Shown here: positions 26,343 through 34,877 of the stretch, one piece after another | Numbering within the stretch: the first letter of the stretch is position 1 | Layout: the number at the start of each line of letters is the position of its first letter | Source of the DNA: Duganella sp. 1411 | GTDB taxonomy: Bacteria; Pseudomonadota; Gammaproteobacteria; Burkholderiales; Burkholderiaceae_D | DNA length: 64,000 nucleotides | NCBI RefSeq assembly: GCF_017833525.1 | Contig: NZ_JAFICD010000004.1 | Location: forward strand, 248,001-312,000 | Reading direction: 5' to 3' | Made by a program: the position numbers and the translations under genes | Notes under the pieces: generated by a model | The model's database searches: none | The model's input: the letters and a program-made list of their open reading frames with translations, nothing else | What the model was told of the DNA's origin: nothing

Positions 26343-26375
26343 TTTCCGTGATTTTCGACGTACAACGCGGCGGCG

Positions 26376-26750
26376 TTACGACAACTTGCCCATCTGCCGA
26401 CGGTCGCGCTTGGTCGGTCGGCCCTTGAAATCGGCGGTCGGCTCGCGGAACATCCTGCGGTTCTCGGCCACGTTGGCGCGCCGCTCGACGCTTTCGTCGG
26501 TCTCTTCATACAGGTTGCGCGCGATCGGCGCCGCCTGCCGCACGTCCGACAAATTCATCACATCGATCTCCCAACGGTCCGAGCCGTTATCGATGTCGAG
26601 CTTGTCGCCGATGCGCACGGTGCGCGCCGGCTTGACCTTGTCGCCGTTGACCTTGACCTTGCCGGCGTCCACGGCGTCCGTTGCCAGCGAGCGCGTCTTG
26701 AAAAAGCGCGCCGCCCACAACCATTTATCCAGTCTGACAGTATCGCTCAA
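26376..26750 (-). CDS. hslR: RNA-binding S4 domain protein, heat-shock protein 15 family
   Basis: A 124-residue basic protein with an N-terminal S4 domain: VRLDKWLWAARFFKTRSLA, then GKVKVNGDKVKPARTVRIGD. This is the Hsp15 pattern; Hsp15 rescues stalled 50S subunits carrying peptidyl-tRNA in E. coli. The C-terminal ~40 residues are strongly basic (FKGRPTKRDRRQMGKL), fitting rRNA binding. Its ATG overlaps the stop of clsB by four bases, making it the last gene of the EEP–clsB–hslR unit. A long repeat follows. Confidence 0.88.
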   Translation of the reverse strand: MSDTVRLDKWLWAARFFKTRSLATDAVDAGKVKVNGDKVKPARTVRIGDKLDIDNGSDRWEIDVMNLSDVRQAAPIARNLYEETDESVERRANVAENRRMFREPTADFKGRPTKRDRRQMGKLS

Positions 26751-27910
26751 GCGTATTTCCCCACGGAGAACAGCCGCATCACGGTCCGATAAAACACAAA
26801 CGCGATCTCGTAACCGATGCGGCGGAAGCGCCCGACGTGCTCGAAGTCGTCATAACTGATGACCACGCCGTCGGCGATGGCGGCCTCGATGTGACTGCGC
26901 AGGTTTTGCGCGAAGGCCGCATCCTTGATGATCACGTTCGCTTCCTGATTCAAAAACAGGCTCAAGCCGTCGACATTGCTCGAGCCCACCGTCGCCCAGT
27001 CGTCGTCGATGACGGCCACCTTGGCGTGCAACTGGGTCTTGTGATATTCCACCACTTTGACGCCGGCCGCAAGCAGCTTGGGATAGAACGAGTGCGCCAC
27101 CGCGTCCTGCAGCCAGATCTCGCCCACGCCGATCAGCAACACCACCTCGACCCCGCGCTCGGCGGCGGCGGCCAGCGCATGGCGGAATTTGCGTCCCGGC
27201 GCGAAATACGGGTTGGCCAGCAACACGCTCTTGCGCGCGCGCCCCAGCGCCTGCAGGTAGGCGCGCTGGATGGTGCGCCGGTTGCGCAGGTTGTCGCGCA
27301 CCACGAAGCCGGCGTGCACCATGTTGGCGGTGGCGATCTTGTTGACCTTGCGCGCGTCGCGATACAGGCTGATGCGCTTCATCAGGCCCATCTTGCCCAG
27401 CCGCTGCCACTGCGTCTGCGCCTCCAGGTGGATGGACGCCACCAGCGGCCCGCGCACCTGCACCGCGAAGTCCCAGCGCGGCGCCGACAGGCTGATGGCG
27501 TGGTTGTAATCGCAAAACATGTCATCGTTGATGTTGATGCCGCCCACCAGCGCGATCTCGCGGTCGACCACGCAGATCTTGCGGTGCGTGCGCGTGATGC
27601 CGCGCTTGAACCAGGGATTGAAGATGCGGTGTTCGACGCCGGCGGCCACCAGCTTCTCGTGCATGCAGTTGACCTGGCGGCGGCCGGTGCCCCACCAGTC
27701 GGTGATCATGCGCACCTCCACGCCGCGCCGGGCGGCGTTCGTCAGCGCGGCCAGCACCGCCTGGCCGGTGTCGTCGTCGGCGAAGATGTAGGTCTCGAAA
27801 TAGACTTCGTACCGGGCGGCGTCGATGGCGCCGATCAGCGCCGGAAAAAACTCGGTGCCGGTGTGCAGCAGTTTGACTTCGTTATCGGCCAGCAGTTTGA
27901 CGGAGCCCAT
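26747..27910 (-). CDS. clsB: Cardiolipin synthase B-type phospholipase D family protein
   Basis: A 387-residue enzyme with two HKD motifs: THRKICVVDREIALVGG (His109-x-Lys111...Asp116) and LHAKVAVIDDDWATVGSSN (His295-x-Lys297...Asp302). These define the phospholipase D superfamily; the arrangement and length match ClsB, which makes cardiolipin from phosphatidylglycerol and a second phospholipid. A membrane-proximal hydrophobic segment near the C-terminus (RIGYEIAFVFYRTVMRL) may anchor it. The start at 27910 has AGGTGAGG just upstream; the longer frame to 28339 overlaps the EEP gene and is rejected. It lies 8 bp after the EEP gene and overlaps hslR. Confidence 0.9.
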   Translation of the reverse strand: MGSVKLLADNEVKLLHTGTEFFPALIGAIDAARYEVYFETYIFADDDTGQAVLAALTNAARRGVEVRMITDWWGTGRRQVNCMHEKLVAAGVEHRIFNPWFKRGITRTHRKICVVDREIALVGGININDDMFCDYNHAISLSAPRWDFAVQVRGPLVASIHLEAQTQWQRLGKMGLMKRISLYRDARKVNKIATANMVHAGFVVRDNLRNRRTIQRAYLQALGRARKSVLLANPYFAPGRKFRHALAAAAERGVEVVLLIGVGEIWLQDAVAHSFYPKLLAAGVKVVEYHKTQLHAKVAVIDDDWATVGSSNVDGLSLFLNQEANVIIKDAAFAQNLRSHIEAAIADGVVISYDDFEHVGRFRRIGYEIAFVFYRTVMRLFSVGKYA

Positions 27911-27918
27911 GGCCTCAC

Positions 27919-28755
27919 CTACCCCAGCGACAGCGACGCCACGATCGGCGCGTGGTCGGACAGCTTGGCCCACAGGCTGCCGTGCATCACCTCCGCCGAC
28001 TCGACCTTGAAGCCGCGCACATAGATGCGGTCGAGCCGGAAGAACGGCAGCGCCGACGGGAAGGTGCGCGCCGGGCTGATGGTGGTCTTCAGGCTGGCCT
28101 TGCGGCGCAAGGTGCGCATGATGCCGTCCAGCGAGGCGTTCGTGCCCAGCTCGTCGAACGCCTCGACCACGCCCAGCGCGTTGCGCAGCTCGCCGCTGAG
28201 GGTGTTGCGCCAGTCGTTGAAGTCGCCGGCGATGATGACCGGCTCGCCGTCCGGCGCCGATTCGCGCACGGCCGAGATCAGCGCCTGCGTCTGCCGCCGG
28301 CGGCCCGCCTCGAACAGGCCCAGGTGCACCACGTAGCAATGCACCGGCCCGTGCTCGGTGTTGAGCACGCAGTGCAGGATGCCGCGCTGCTCGTAGGCGT
28401 GGTCGGAGACGTCGTGATTGGCCGTGTTGGCGATCGGGAAAGCGCTCAGCAGCGCGTTGCCATGGTGGCCGTGGTCGTAGACCGCGTTCATGCCGTAGGC
28501 GGCGTGCAGGTGGCGCGACTCGCCGGCGAAATACTCATGCTGCGCCGCAGCGGGCCAATGCTTCTGACCCAGCTGTTCGGCGCCGTATTTGGCGGCCTTG
28601 AGGTCGTGCTTGCCCTGCACCTCTTGCAAAAAAACCACATCGGCATTGAACAGGCCGATCGCCTGTTTGAGCGCCAGCACCCGCGGCTCGGCGCGGATGG
28701 AGGACACTCCCTTGTGGATATTGTAGGTGGCAACTCGGATTTTCATGGAGACCAT
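27919..28755 (-). CDS. Endonuclease/exonuclease/phosphatase (EEP) family protein
   Basis: A 278-residue protein with the DNase I-like fold motifs: IRVATYNIHKGV at the start, DVVFLQEVQGKHD (metal-binding Glu), VIIAGDFNDW (Asp/Asn catalytic pair) and LSDHAPIVASL (catalytic Asp-His) at the end. Such proteins sit next to clsB in many proteobacteria and may act on a phosphodiester such as a phospholipid or nucleic acid; the true substrate is not known. ATG at 28755 has GGGG five to nine bases upstream; an internal ATG at 28746 is an alternative. First gene of a three-gene unit with clsB and hslR. Confidence 0.88.
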   Translation of the reverse strand: MVSMKIRVATYNIHKGVSSIRAEPRVLALKQAIGLFNADVVFLQEVQGKHDLKAAKYGAEQLGQKHWPAAAQHEYFAGESRHLHAAYGMNAVYDHGHHGNALLSAFPIANTANHDVSDHAYEQRGILHCVLNTEHGPVHCYVVHLGLFEAGRRRQTQALISAVRESAPDGEPVIIAGDFNDWRNTLSGELRNALGVVEAFDELGTNASLDGIMRTLRRKASLKTTISPARTFPSALPFFRLDRIYVRGFKVESAEVMHGSLWAKLSDHAPIVASLSLG

Positions 28756-28849
28756 TCTAACCCCGAGTACGCCTTCGCGTGCGTTCGGCGCCGCACTTAG
28801 CGATCCGGATTCGGGCCGGGCGGCCGGCTTGGCGCCGGCCGCGCCGATC

Positions 28850-30817
28850 TCAGGCGAAGGCGAACCCGTGCCCGACGTCGGCCACGCCGACCAGCACCAC
28901 CTCCGGCGCGCCTTCGGCCACGCCGGCGGCCAGCTTGCTGGTGGTGCTCAGCACCGTGCTTTGGTAGGCGATCACGCTGGTGTTCTGGTCGACCGCGTCG
29001 AGCATCGCGCGCGCGGTGGCGGCGGCGGCGGCGCCCGCATAGCCGGCCACCTCGCGCGGCTGGTCGAGGCTGGCGGTGAAGTTGGCGGCGATGGTGATGC
29101 GGTTGGCCACCAGCCCGGCATCGATCTGCCCCTGGACGCTGGTGTTGGCCTCGGCGCCGGCCATGATGTTGAGCGCGGCCACGCCGCGCGCCACGCCGTT
29201 GGGCGCGTCCAGCGCGGCGGTCCAGAAGGCCAGGCCGCCGGCGTCCGGCGCGCGGCCGAACAGATGCGAGTAGATCGCCGTGACGAAGTCGGCGGAGCCG
29301 CCGTGGTACAGCGCGACCGACTCGTCGCTGTTGCCGAAGCTGTCGATCAGCGCCTTGACGGTGGCGTTGGTCCGGTAGGCGTCGACGAACTCGGCGGTCG
29401 TGGTGGGCACCTTGGCGGCGGCGAACTGCGCCACCATGGCCGCCAGGCCGCCGGCGTCGGCCGGACGTCCGAAATAGCCCACATAGAATTTTTGCGCCAG
29501 GGCCACATATTTCGCCTGCAGCGGATCGTCGGCCAGGCTGTTGATGCCCAGCGAGATGGTGCCGTCGGCCAGCGCCAGGCGCTCGATGTTGGTCAGCGTG
29601 TCGCTCTGGAAAACGTTAGCGCGCGTGGTCACGGTGTAGCCGCCGCCGGCGTTGGCGGTGATGTTGTAGGCGCTCAGGTTGCCGGTGAAGACGGCCGTGT
29701 CGATGCCGTCGCCGCCGTCGAGGCTGTTGCTGCCGCCATTGCCCTGCAGCCGGTTGGCGGCGCTGTTGCCGATCAGCGTATCGTCGCCGCTGCCGCCGAC
29801 GGCGTTCTCGATCACCACGTCCCAGGCGATGGTCAGGTTGGCCGTGCCGTCGTAGACGACCGCCGGCGGCGGTTTGGTCCAGTTGTAGCCGTCGGTATTG
29901 TCCGAGGGGATATGGATCGACGAAAAATGCCCATCCTGCAAGTCGATCTTGCTGCCCGCGCTGAAATTGGCGATGGAGATGGTGTCGTTGCCGCCGGCGT
30001 CCCAGATCGTGCGCAGAAACGGCGTCGACGGATCGAAAGTGTAGACGTCGTCGCCGGTGTGGTAGGTCATGTTGGCGCCGTACATATACTGCATCGCGGC
30101 GATGTCAAACAACATGGGGGTCTCGGGCACGACTTCGTGGACCGAGTACGCATGCCCGGTCGGGGTGGCCGTGACGTCGACGAACTGGCTGAAGATGGCG
30201 CTATCGTAGTCCATGACCGAGTACAGACGGTTGGCAAACTCGGGGTCGACCACCGTGCCGTTCTCGAATGGATGCTTGAGGCCCAGCGCGTGGCCCATCT
30301 CGTGGATCAGGGACATGTAGTTATAGCTGCCCACCGACCAGTTGCTGTCGGTCGCGCCCGACTCCTTGGTGCTGAGCCAGATATCGCCGCCGCTCGGGTA
30401 CGTCGAATTCGGCCAGTACGCCCAGCCCCAGGCCTCCGAGCCGTCGCTGACCGTTTCGGTCGCCGAGGTCCAGGCCACCCGGATGTCGCCGACGGCGGTG
30501 CTGCTTTCCTGGATCCTGGCGGTGGTGATGTTGGCCACGCTGGACCAGGCCCCCAGGGCCGCGATGGCGGCCGCTTGCTGAACCGCGTTCAAGCCGTAAT
30601 GCTGGGTGCCTGCCGGCTCATTGAGCTTGGAGTAGACGCCGCCGTCGATGCCGCTGTAGGTGGCGTTGGTGGCGGTGGTCCATGGGAAGCTGTAGGTGAC
30701 GGTGGCGCCGGTGCCGACCGCGCCGCCCCACTTCAAGCCGGACAACAGGGAATCGACGAAATTGAAGTCCCAGGCGGGGACGTGAGAGACGGGACTGGAC
30801 GTGCTGGGCGTGCTCAT
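28850..30817 (-). CDS. Serralysin-type M10 metalloprotease with DUF4214 domain
   Basis: A 655-residue secreted-protease candidate. The metzincin site HEMGHALGLKH is at residues 172–182 and the Met-turn YSVMDYD at ~199–205. The region ~330–390 has the serralysin C-terminal part with a short RTX stretch (GGSGDDTLIGNSAANRL, LDGGDGIDTAVF). The C-terminal third contains DUF4214-like repeats (KFYVGYFGRPADAGGLA and SHLFGRAPDAGGLAFW). There is no N-terminal signal peptide, as expected for type I secretion, but no transporter genes are nearby. GGAGT supports the ATG at 30817. It interrupts the otherwise conserved nudB–EEP neighbourhood, suggesting later insertion. Confidence 0.88.
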   Translation of the reverse strand: MSTPSTSSPVSHVPAWDFNFVDSLLSGLKWGGAVGTGATVTYSFPWTTATNATYSGIDGGVYSKLNEPAGTQHYGLNAVQQAAAIAALGAWSSVANITTARIQESSTAVGDIRVAWTSATETVSDGSEAWGWAYWPNSTYPSGGDIWLSTKESGATDSNWSVGSYNYMSLIHEMGHALGLKHPFENGTVVDPEFANRLYSVMDYDSAIFSQFVDVTATPTGHAYSVHEVVPETPMLFDIAAMQYMYGANMTYHTGDDVYTFDPSTPFLRTIWDAGGNDTISIANFSAGSKIDLQDGHFSSIHIPSDNTDGYNWTKPPPAVVYDGTANLTIAWDVVIENAVGGSGDDTLIGNSAANRLQGNGGSNSLDGGDGIDTAVFTGNLSAYNITANAGGGYTVTTRANVFQSDTLTNIERLALADGTISLGINSLADDPLQAKYVALAQKFYVGYFGRPADAGGLAAMVAQFAAAKVPTTTAEFVDAYRTNATVKALIDSFGNSDESVALYHGGSADFVTAIYSHLFGRAPDAGGLAFWTAALDAPNGVARGVAALNIMAGAEANTSVQGQIDAGLVANRITIAANFTASLDQPREVAGYAGAAAAATARAMLDAVDQNTSVIAYQSTVLSTTSKLAAGVAEGAPEVVLVGVADVGHGFAFA

Positions 30818-30904
30818 GAATGACTCCGTTGACGGGCCGCGGCCCTGTCGAAGGAGTGTAATCAGTGTCTTGCCAAAAAGCAATGATCAGGCACGCAAAT
30901 TAAT

Positions 30905-31360
30905 TCATTTCGCTATGATTTGTTGTGGAAGTTGCAAAATCGCCTCGGCGTTGGAGAAAGAAAAACATTTATCGGCCGCCTCCAGATGCGGCATCCACGC
31001 GTAGTTCAGGTGCTCACGCGGGCTGAGCGTGATCGCGATGTCGCGCGGCACCTCGACGCTGAAGACATGCTCGGTGTTTTCCGTCACGCCCGGCGCGTAG
31101 CGGTGGCGCCACACCGGGTAGATCGTGTAGATGTTGGACAGGTGCCAGTCGCGCAGCACGATGCGCTCGCCGTCGGCGACGATGCCGGTTTCCTCGAACA
31201 GCTCGCGCGCGGCCGTCTCCAGCAGCGGCTCGTCGACGGCGTCGAGCGAGCCGGTCACCGATTGCCAGTAGCCGGGCTTGTCGGCGCGTTCGATCAGCAG
31301 CACTTGCAGGTCGGCGGTGTGGATCACCACCAGCACGGATTCAGGTATCTTGTATGGCAT
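30905..31360 (-). CDS. nudB: Dihydroneopterin triphosphate diphosphatase (Nudix)
   Basis: A 151-residue Nudix hydrolase. The Nudix box is GSLDAVDEPLLETAARELFEETG in slightly spaced form: Gly, then REL.EETG with the metal-binding Glu pair. The N-terminus MPYKIPESVLVVIHT and the C-terminal segment NTEHVFSVEVP...LSPREHLNYAWMP match NudB, which removes pyrophosphate from dihydroneopterin triphosphate in folate synthesis. The start at 31360 is preferred; the longer frame to 31438 only adds translated repeat sequence. It follows aspS on the same strand, an arrangement seen in other beta-proteobacteria, but a repeat copy lies between. Confidence 0.9.
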   Translation of the reverse strand: MPYKIPESVLVVIHTADLQVLLIERADKPGYWQSVTGSLDAVDEPLLETAARELFEETGIVADGERIVLRDWHLSNIYTIYPVWRHRYAPGVTENTEHVFSVEVPRDIAITLSPREHLNYAWMPHLEAADKCFSFSNAEAILQLPQQIIAK

Positions 31361-31383
31361 ACAATCAAACAAAATGTAAACCC

Positions 31384-31472
31384 GGGACGGATTAGGCGGC
31401 ACGCCGTAATCGGCCTTGCGTGCGCCGTCGCGACGCATGCATGGCCGATTACGCTGCGCTAATCCGCCCTAC
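31384..31472. repeat. Bipartite palindromic repeat, copy b
   Basis: A diverged ~89 bp copy in the orientation opposite to copy a: it begins GGGACGGATTAGGCGG and ends GCTAATCCGCCCTAC. The aspS stop codon (31473–31475) directly abuts its right end. It separates aspS from nudB. Confidence 0.8.
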
Positions 31473-33281
31473 TTAGCTGGCCACCTTCGGCTCGACGGCG
31501 CGCAGGCGGATGTGCAGTTCCTTCAACTGCTTCTCGTCCACTTCCGACGGCGCCTGGGTCAGCAGATCCTGCGCGCGCTGGGTTTTCGGGAAGGCGATCA
31601 CGTCGCGGATCGAATCGGACTTGGTCATCAAGGTGACGATGCGGTCCAGGCCGAACGCCAGGCCACCGTGCGGCGGCGCGCCGTATTGCAGCGCGTCGAG
31701 CAGGAAGCCGAACTTCAGGCGCGCCTCGTCGGCGTCGATCTTCAACGCGCGGAACACCTTCGACTGCACTTCCTCGCGGTGGATACGGATCGAGCCGCCG
31801 CCCAGTTCCCAGCCGTTCAAGACCATGTCGTAAGCCTTGGCGATGCAGGCGCCCGGATTGGTTTCCAGCATGTCCTCGTGGCCGTCCTTCGGCGCCGTGA
31901 ACGGATGGTGGGTCGCGGTCCAGCGGTCGTTTTCCTCGTCGTGCTCGAACATCGGGAAGTCCACCACCCACAGCGGCGACCAGACGTCGTCGAACAGGCC
32001 GGCGTTCTTGCCGAACTCGCTGTGGCCGATCTTCACGCGCAGCGCGCCGATGGCGTCGTTGACGACCTTGGCCTTGTCGGCGCCGAAGAAGATCAGGTCG
32101 CCGTCCTCGGCGCCGGTCATCTCGATCACCTTGGCCAGCGCGGCGTCGTGCAGGTTCTTGACGATCGGCGATTGCAAGCCGTCGCGGCCCTTGGCCTTCT
32201 CGTTGACCTTGATGTAGGCCAGGCCGCGCGCGCCGTAGATGGCGACGAACTGGGTGTAGGCGTCGATTTCCGAACGGGGCATCTCGCCGCCCTTCGGCAC
32301 GCGCAGGCCGACCACGCGGCCGTTAGGCATGTTGGCCGCGCCCGAGAAGACCTTGAAGTCGACGTCCTTCATCACTTCGGTCAGGTCGGTGAACGACAGC
32401 TTGACGCGCATGTCCGGCTTGTCCGAACCGTATTTGCCCATGGCCTCGGCGAAGTCCATCACCGGGAACGGGTTCGGCAGGTCGACGTCCATGGTGTTCT
32501 TGAAGACGATGCGGATCATGTCCTCGAACAGGTCGCGGATCTCCTGCTCGGTCAGGAACGAGGTTTCGCAGTCGATCTGGGTGAATTCCGGCTGGCGGTC
32601 GGCGCGCAGGTCCTCGTCGCGGAAGCACTTGGTGATCTGGTAGTAACGGTCGAAGTTGGCCACCATCAGCAGTTGCTTGAACAGCTGCGGCGACTGCGGC
32701 AGCGCGAAGAAGCTGCCGGCGTTCACGCGCGACGGCACCAGGTAGTCGCGCGCGCCTTCCGGGGTCGACTTGGTCAGCATCGGCGTTTCGATATCGATGA
32801 AGCCCAGGTTGTCGAGGTACTTGCGCACTTCCATCGTCACCTTGTAGCGCAGGCGCAGGTTGTTCTGCATCTGCGGACGGCGCAGGTCCAGCACGCGGTG
32901 GGTCAGGCGGGTGGTTTCGGACAGGTTGTCGTCGTCCAGCTGGAACGGCACGGCCACGGATGGGTTCAGCACTTCCAGCTGCGTGCACACGACTTCGATC
33001 TTGCCCGATTTCAGGTTGGCATTGACGGTGCCGGCCAGGCGGTCCTTGACCACGCCGGTGACGCGCAGGCAGAACTCGTTGCGCACGTGCTCGGCGGCCT
33101 TGAAGACTTCGGCCTGTTCCGGATTGCAAACGATCTGCACCAGGCCTTCGCGGTCGCGCAGGTCGATGAAGATCACACCGCCGTGGTCGCGGCGACGATG
33201 TACCCAGCCGCACAGGCTGACGGTTTGGCCAAGCAGCGCTTCAGTGGTGAGGCCGCAGTAGTGAGTACGCATTGAGGACAT
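31473..33281 (-). CDS. aspS: Aspartyl-tRNA synthetase
   Basis: A 602-residue class II synthetase of bacterial type. The N-terminal anticodon-binding OB fold starts MRTHYCGLTTEALLG and GWVHRRRDHGGVIFIDLRDR. Motif 2 is CFRDEDLRADRQPEFTQID and motif 3 is GLAFGLDRIV near the C-terminus, with the bacterial GAD insertion domain in between. It charges tRNA-Asp in the cytoplasm. Start at 33281 gives MSSMRTHYC with GAGAAATAAAC upstream; 33272 is the other possibility. Upstream neighbour is the DUF502 gene 51 bp away on the same strand. Confidence 0.97.
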   Translation of the reverse strand: MSSMRTHYCGLTTEALLGQTVSLCGWVHRRRDHGGVIFIDLRDREGLVQIVCNPEQAEVFKAAEHVRNEFCLRVTGVVKDRLAGTVNANLKSGKIEVVCTQLEVLNPSVAVPFQLDDDNLSETTRLTHRVLDLRRPQMQNNLRLRYKVTMEVRKYLDNLGFIDIETPMLTKSTPEGARDYLVPSRVNAGSFFALPQSPQLFKQLLMVANFDRYYQITKCFRDEDLRADRQPEFTQIDCETSFLTEQEIRDLFEDMIRIVFKNTMDVDLPNPFPVMDFAEAMGKYGSDKPDMRVKLSFTDLTEVMKDVDFKVFSGAANMPNGRVVGLRVPKGGEMPRSEIDAYTQFVAIYGARGLAYIKVNEKAKGRDGLQSPIVKNLHDAALAKVIEMTGAEDGDLIFFGADKAKVVNDAIGALRVKIGHSEFGKNAGLFDDVWSPLWVVDFPMFEHDEENDRWTATHHPFTAPKDGHEDMLETNPGACIAKAYDMVLNGWELGGGSIRIHREEVQSKVFRALKIDADEARLKFGFLLDALQYGAPPHGGLAFGLDRIVTLMTKSDSIRDVIAFPKTQRAQDLLTQAPSEVDEKQLKELHIRLRAVEPKVAS

Positions 33282-33332
33282 GTTTATTTCTCGGTTCAGG
33301 TTAGATTGCTCGTGAATTCGGGGTGTACTACT

Positions 33333-33953
33333 TTACTTGCTGACGACTTCGATGGCCTGGGGCACGGTTTCCGGCGCCACCACGCCCATCGAGACGATGT
33401 ACTTCAGGGCCGCGTCGACCGACATGTCGAGTTCGACCACATCCTTGCGCGCCAGCATCAGGAAAAAGCCCGACGTCGGATTCGGCGTGGTCGGCACGTA
33501 GACGCTGACATAGTCGCCCACCAGATGGTTCTTGACGTCGCCGCCGGGCGTGCCGGTCAGGAAGGCGATGGTGTACGAGTTCTGGTGCGGATACGGGATC
33601 AAGACCGCCTTGCGGAAGGCGTTGCCGGACGACGAGAACAAGGTGTCCGACACTTGCTTGACGCTCGAATAGAGCGAGTTCACCAGCGGGATGCGCTTGA
33701 GCAGCTTTTCCCACATGCGCACCACGTAGTTGCCGACCAGGTTGTTGGTCAGCAGGCCGGTCAGGAAGACGATCACCACCGTCAGCAGGGTGCCCAGGCC
33801 GGGGATGTCGAAGCCGAACATCGTGCGCGGCTGCCAGCGCTCCGGCACGAACAGCAGCGACTGGTCCATCGTGCTGATGACCAGGTTCAGCACCCAGGCG
33901 GTGATGGCCAGCGGCACCAGGATCAGCAGGCCGGTAATAAAATATTTACGCAT
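33333..33953 (-). CDS. DUF502 membrane protein
   Basis: A 206-residue protein of the DUF502 family. Two hydrophobic helices are visible: YFITGLLILVPLAITAWVLN (residues ~4–23) and LGTLLTVVIVFLTGLLTNN (~54–72). The rest is a soluble, probably cytoplasm- or periplasm-facing beta-rich domain with the family motif IPLVNSLYSSVKQVSDTLF and FFLMLARKDV. Function is unknown. It sits between FmdB-like and aspS genes, its usual place in Burkholderiales, and is probably co-transcribed with them. AAGAGTC precedes the ATG. Confidence 0.88.
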   Translation of the reverse strand: MRKYFITGLLILVPLAITAWVLNLVISTMDQSLLFVPERWQPRTMFGFDIPGLGTLLTVVIVFLTGLLTNNLVGNYVVRMWEKLLKRIPLVNSLYSSVKQVSDTLFSSSGNAFRKAVLIPYPHQNSYTIAFLTGTPGGDVKNHLVGDYVSVYVPTTPNPTSGFFLMLARKDVVELDMSVDAALKYIVSMGVVAPETVPQAIEVVSK

Positions 33954-34022
33954 CGAAGACTCTTATATGGGTGCTCATGTGGGTGGAATGACGGATGGCG
34001 GCGGCACGGCCGCCGCCATCGT

Positions 34023-34334
34023 TCAGGCCGACCCCGTGCCGCCCGCCGGCTTGGCCGCCGGCGCAGTGGACGCCGCGCCGTCGGTCTTGGGGGCGTCGGC
34101 CTTGGCCGCGCCCTCCACCGGACCGGTCGACACGCCCGTCGCCGGCGGCGTGCCGCCACGGAAATCGGTCGCGTACCAGCCGGTACCCTTGAGCTGGAAG
34201 CCAGCGGCGGTCAGTTGTTTCTTAAACGACTCCTTGCCGCACGACAGGCAAACAGTCAGCTGCGGGTCGGAAATCTTCTGCAAGACATCCTTGGCAAAAC
34301 CACATGCCTCGCAGCGGTAAGCGTAGATCGGCAT
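34023..34334 (-). CDS. FmdB-family zinc ribbon protein
   Basis: A 103-residue protein whose first 40 residues form a CxxC/CxxC zinc ribbon (MPIYAYRCEACGFAKDVLQ and VCLSCGKESF). The remainder is Ala/Pro/Thr/Gly-rich and looks disordered. Members of this family are called FmdB-like putative regulatory proteins; a specific target is not established. GGAG lies upstream of the ATG at 34334. It is 69 bp ahead of the DUF502 gene and likely in the same unit. Confidence 0.85.
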   Translation of the reverse strand: MPIYAYRCEACGFAKDVLQKISDPQLTVCLSCGKESFKKQLTAAGFQLKGTGWYATDFRGGTPPATGVSTGPVEGAAKADAPKTDGAASTAPAAKPAGGTGSA

Positions 34335-34581
34335 CTATTACTCCGCAAAAATCATCAAAACCCTGAATTATAAAGCTTTTTACTCGGCGCTAGCCTGTTT
34401 CCTGTCGCCAAGGTCCGAATGGTGGTGCCCAAGCTAACGATTCCATTAAAAAAATTCACTCGTAAATTATTTGCACGCATGCTTAAATGGCGAGCTCTAG
34501 CGTTGATTTCCCAATCCCCGAATCGCCGCCACGATGTTGTCCAGACTCTCGACGCACCGGATTCACCACTGATTGGGATAT

Positions 34582-34779
34582 ATGATGAAGAAATATCTGT
34601 TTGCGGGCCTGCTGGCCGCCACGCTGTCCGCCCCCGCCTTCGCGCAAAGTAAATTTATCCGGGAATCGCCGGAACAACCGCTTCCTCGCCGCACCGTGGT
34701 CGCCAGTATGGCACTACTGGTGGTGCTCGGCTTGGCCAAGCCACGGTTGATGCGTCCATCTAAAACACGTAACACGTAA
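34582..34779 (+). CDS. Small putative exported protein or remnant
   Basis: An open frame of 65 residues begins MMKKYLFAGLLAATLSAPA, followed by FAQ, a textbook signal peptide with a cleavage site after Ala. After a short polar stretch there is a second hydrophobic segment (TVVASMALLVVLGLA), and the frame ends at the boundary of repeat copy c. GGGATAT lies just before the start. The rest has no recognisable family. It may be a real small secreted protein, or the 5' remnant of a gene interrupted by the repeat. It is alone on the plus strand between minus-strand genes. Confidence 0.35.
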   Translation: MMKKYLFAGLLAATLSAPAFAQSKFIRESPEQPLPRRTVVASMALLVVLGLAKPRLMRPSKTRNT

Positions 34780-34877
34780 CACGTAGGGCGGATTAGCGCA
34801 GCGTAATCCGCCATGCATGCGCCGCCGGCGGCTCAAAGATGGCGGATTACGGCGTTCCGCCTAATCCGCCCTACGTG
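34780..34877. repeat. Bipartite palindromic repeat, copy c
   Basis: About 98 bp, same orientation as copy a: CACGTAGGGCGGATTAGCGC at the left, GGCGTTCCGCCTAATCCGC at the right. The stop codon (TAG, 34871–34873) of the methyltransferase gene lies inside its right end, in the CACGTAG of the element. Short ACACGTA units are repeated just to its left (34766–34782). Confidence 0.85.

Larger units (their letters stand above)
26059..26375. other. Intergenic region between tetR and hslR
   Basis: This 317 bp stretch has no gene. It holds the AT-richer tetR leader (26059–26180), a small GC hairpin (TTGCTGCG/CGCAGCAA, 26193–26209), one copy of the long bipartite repeat (26231–26342), and 33 bp up to the hslR stop. 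Confidence 0.7.

Noticed and set aside
31361..31438. Extended NudB start
   Set aside because: The extra residues (MRRDGARKADYGVPPNPS...) are translated repeat sequence, as also seen in other frames over the six repeats.
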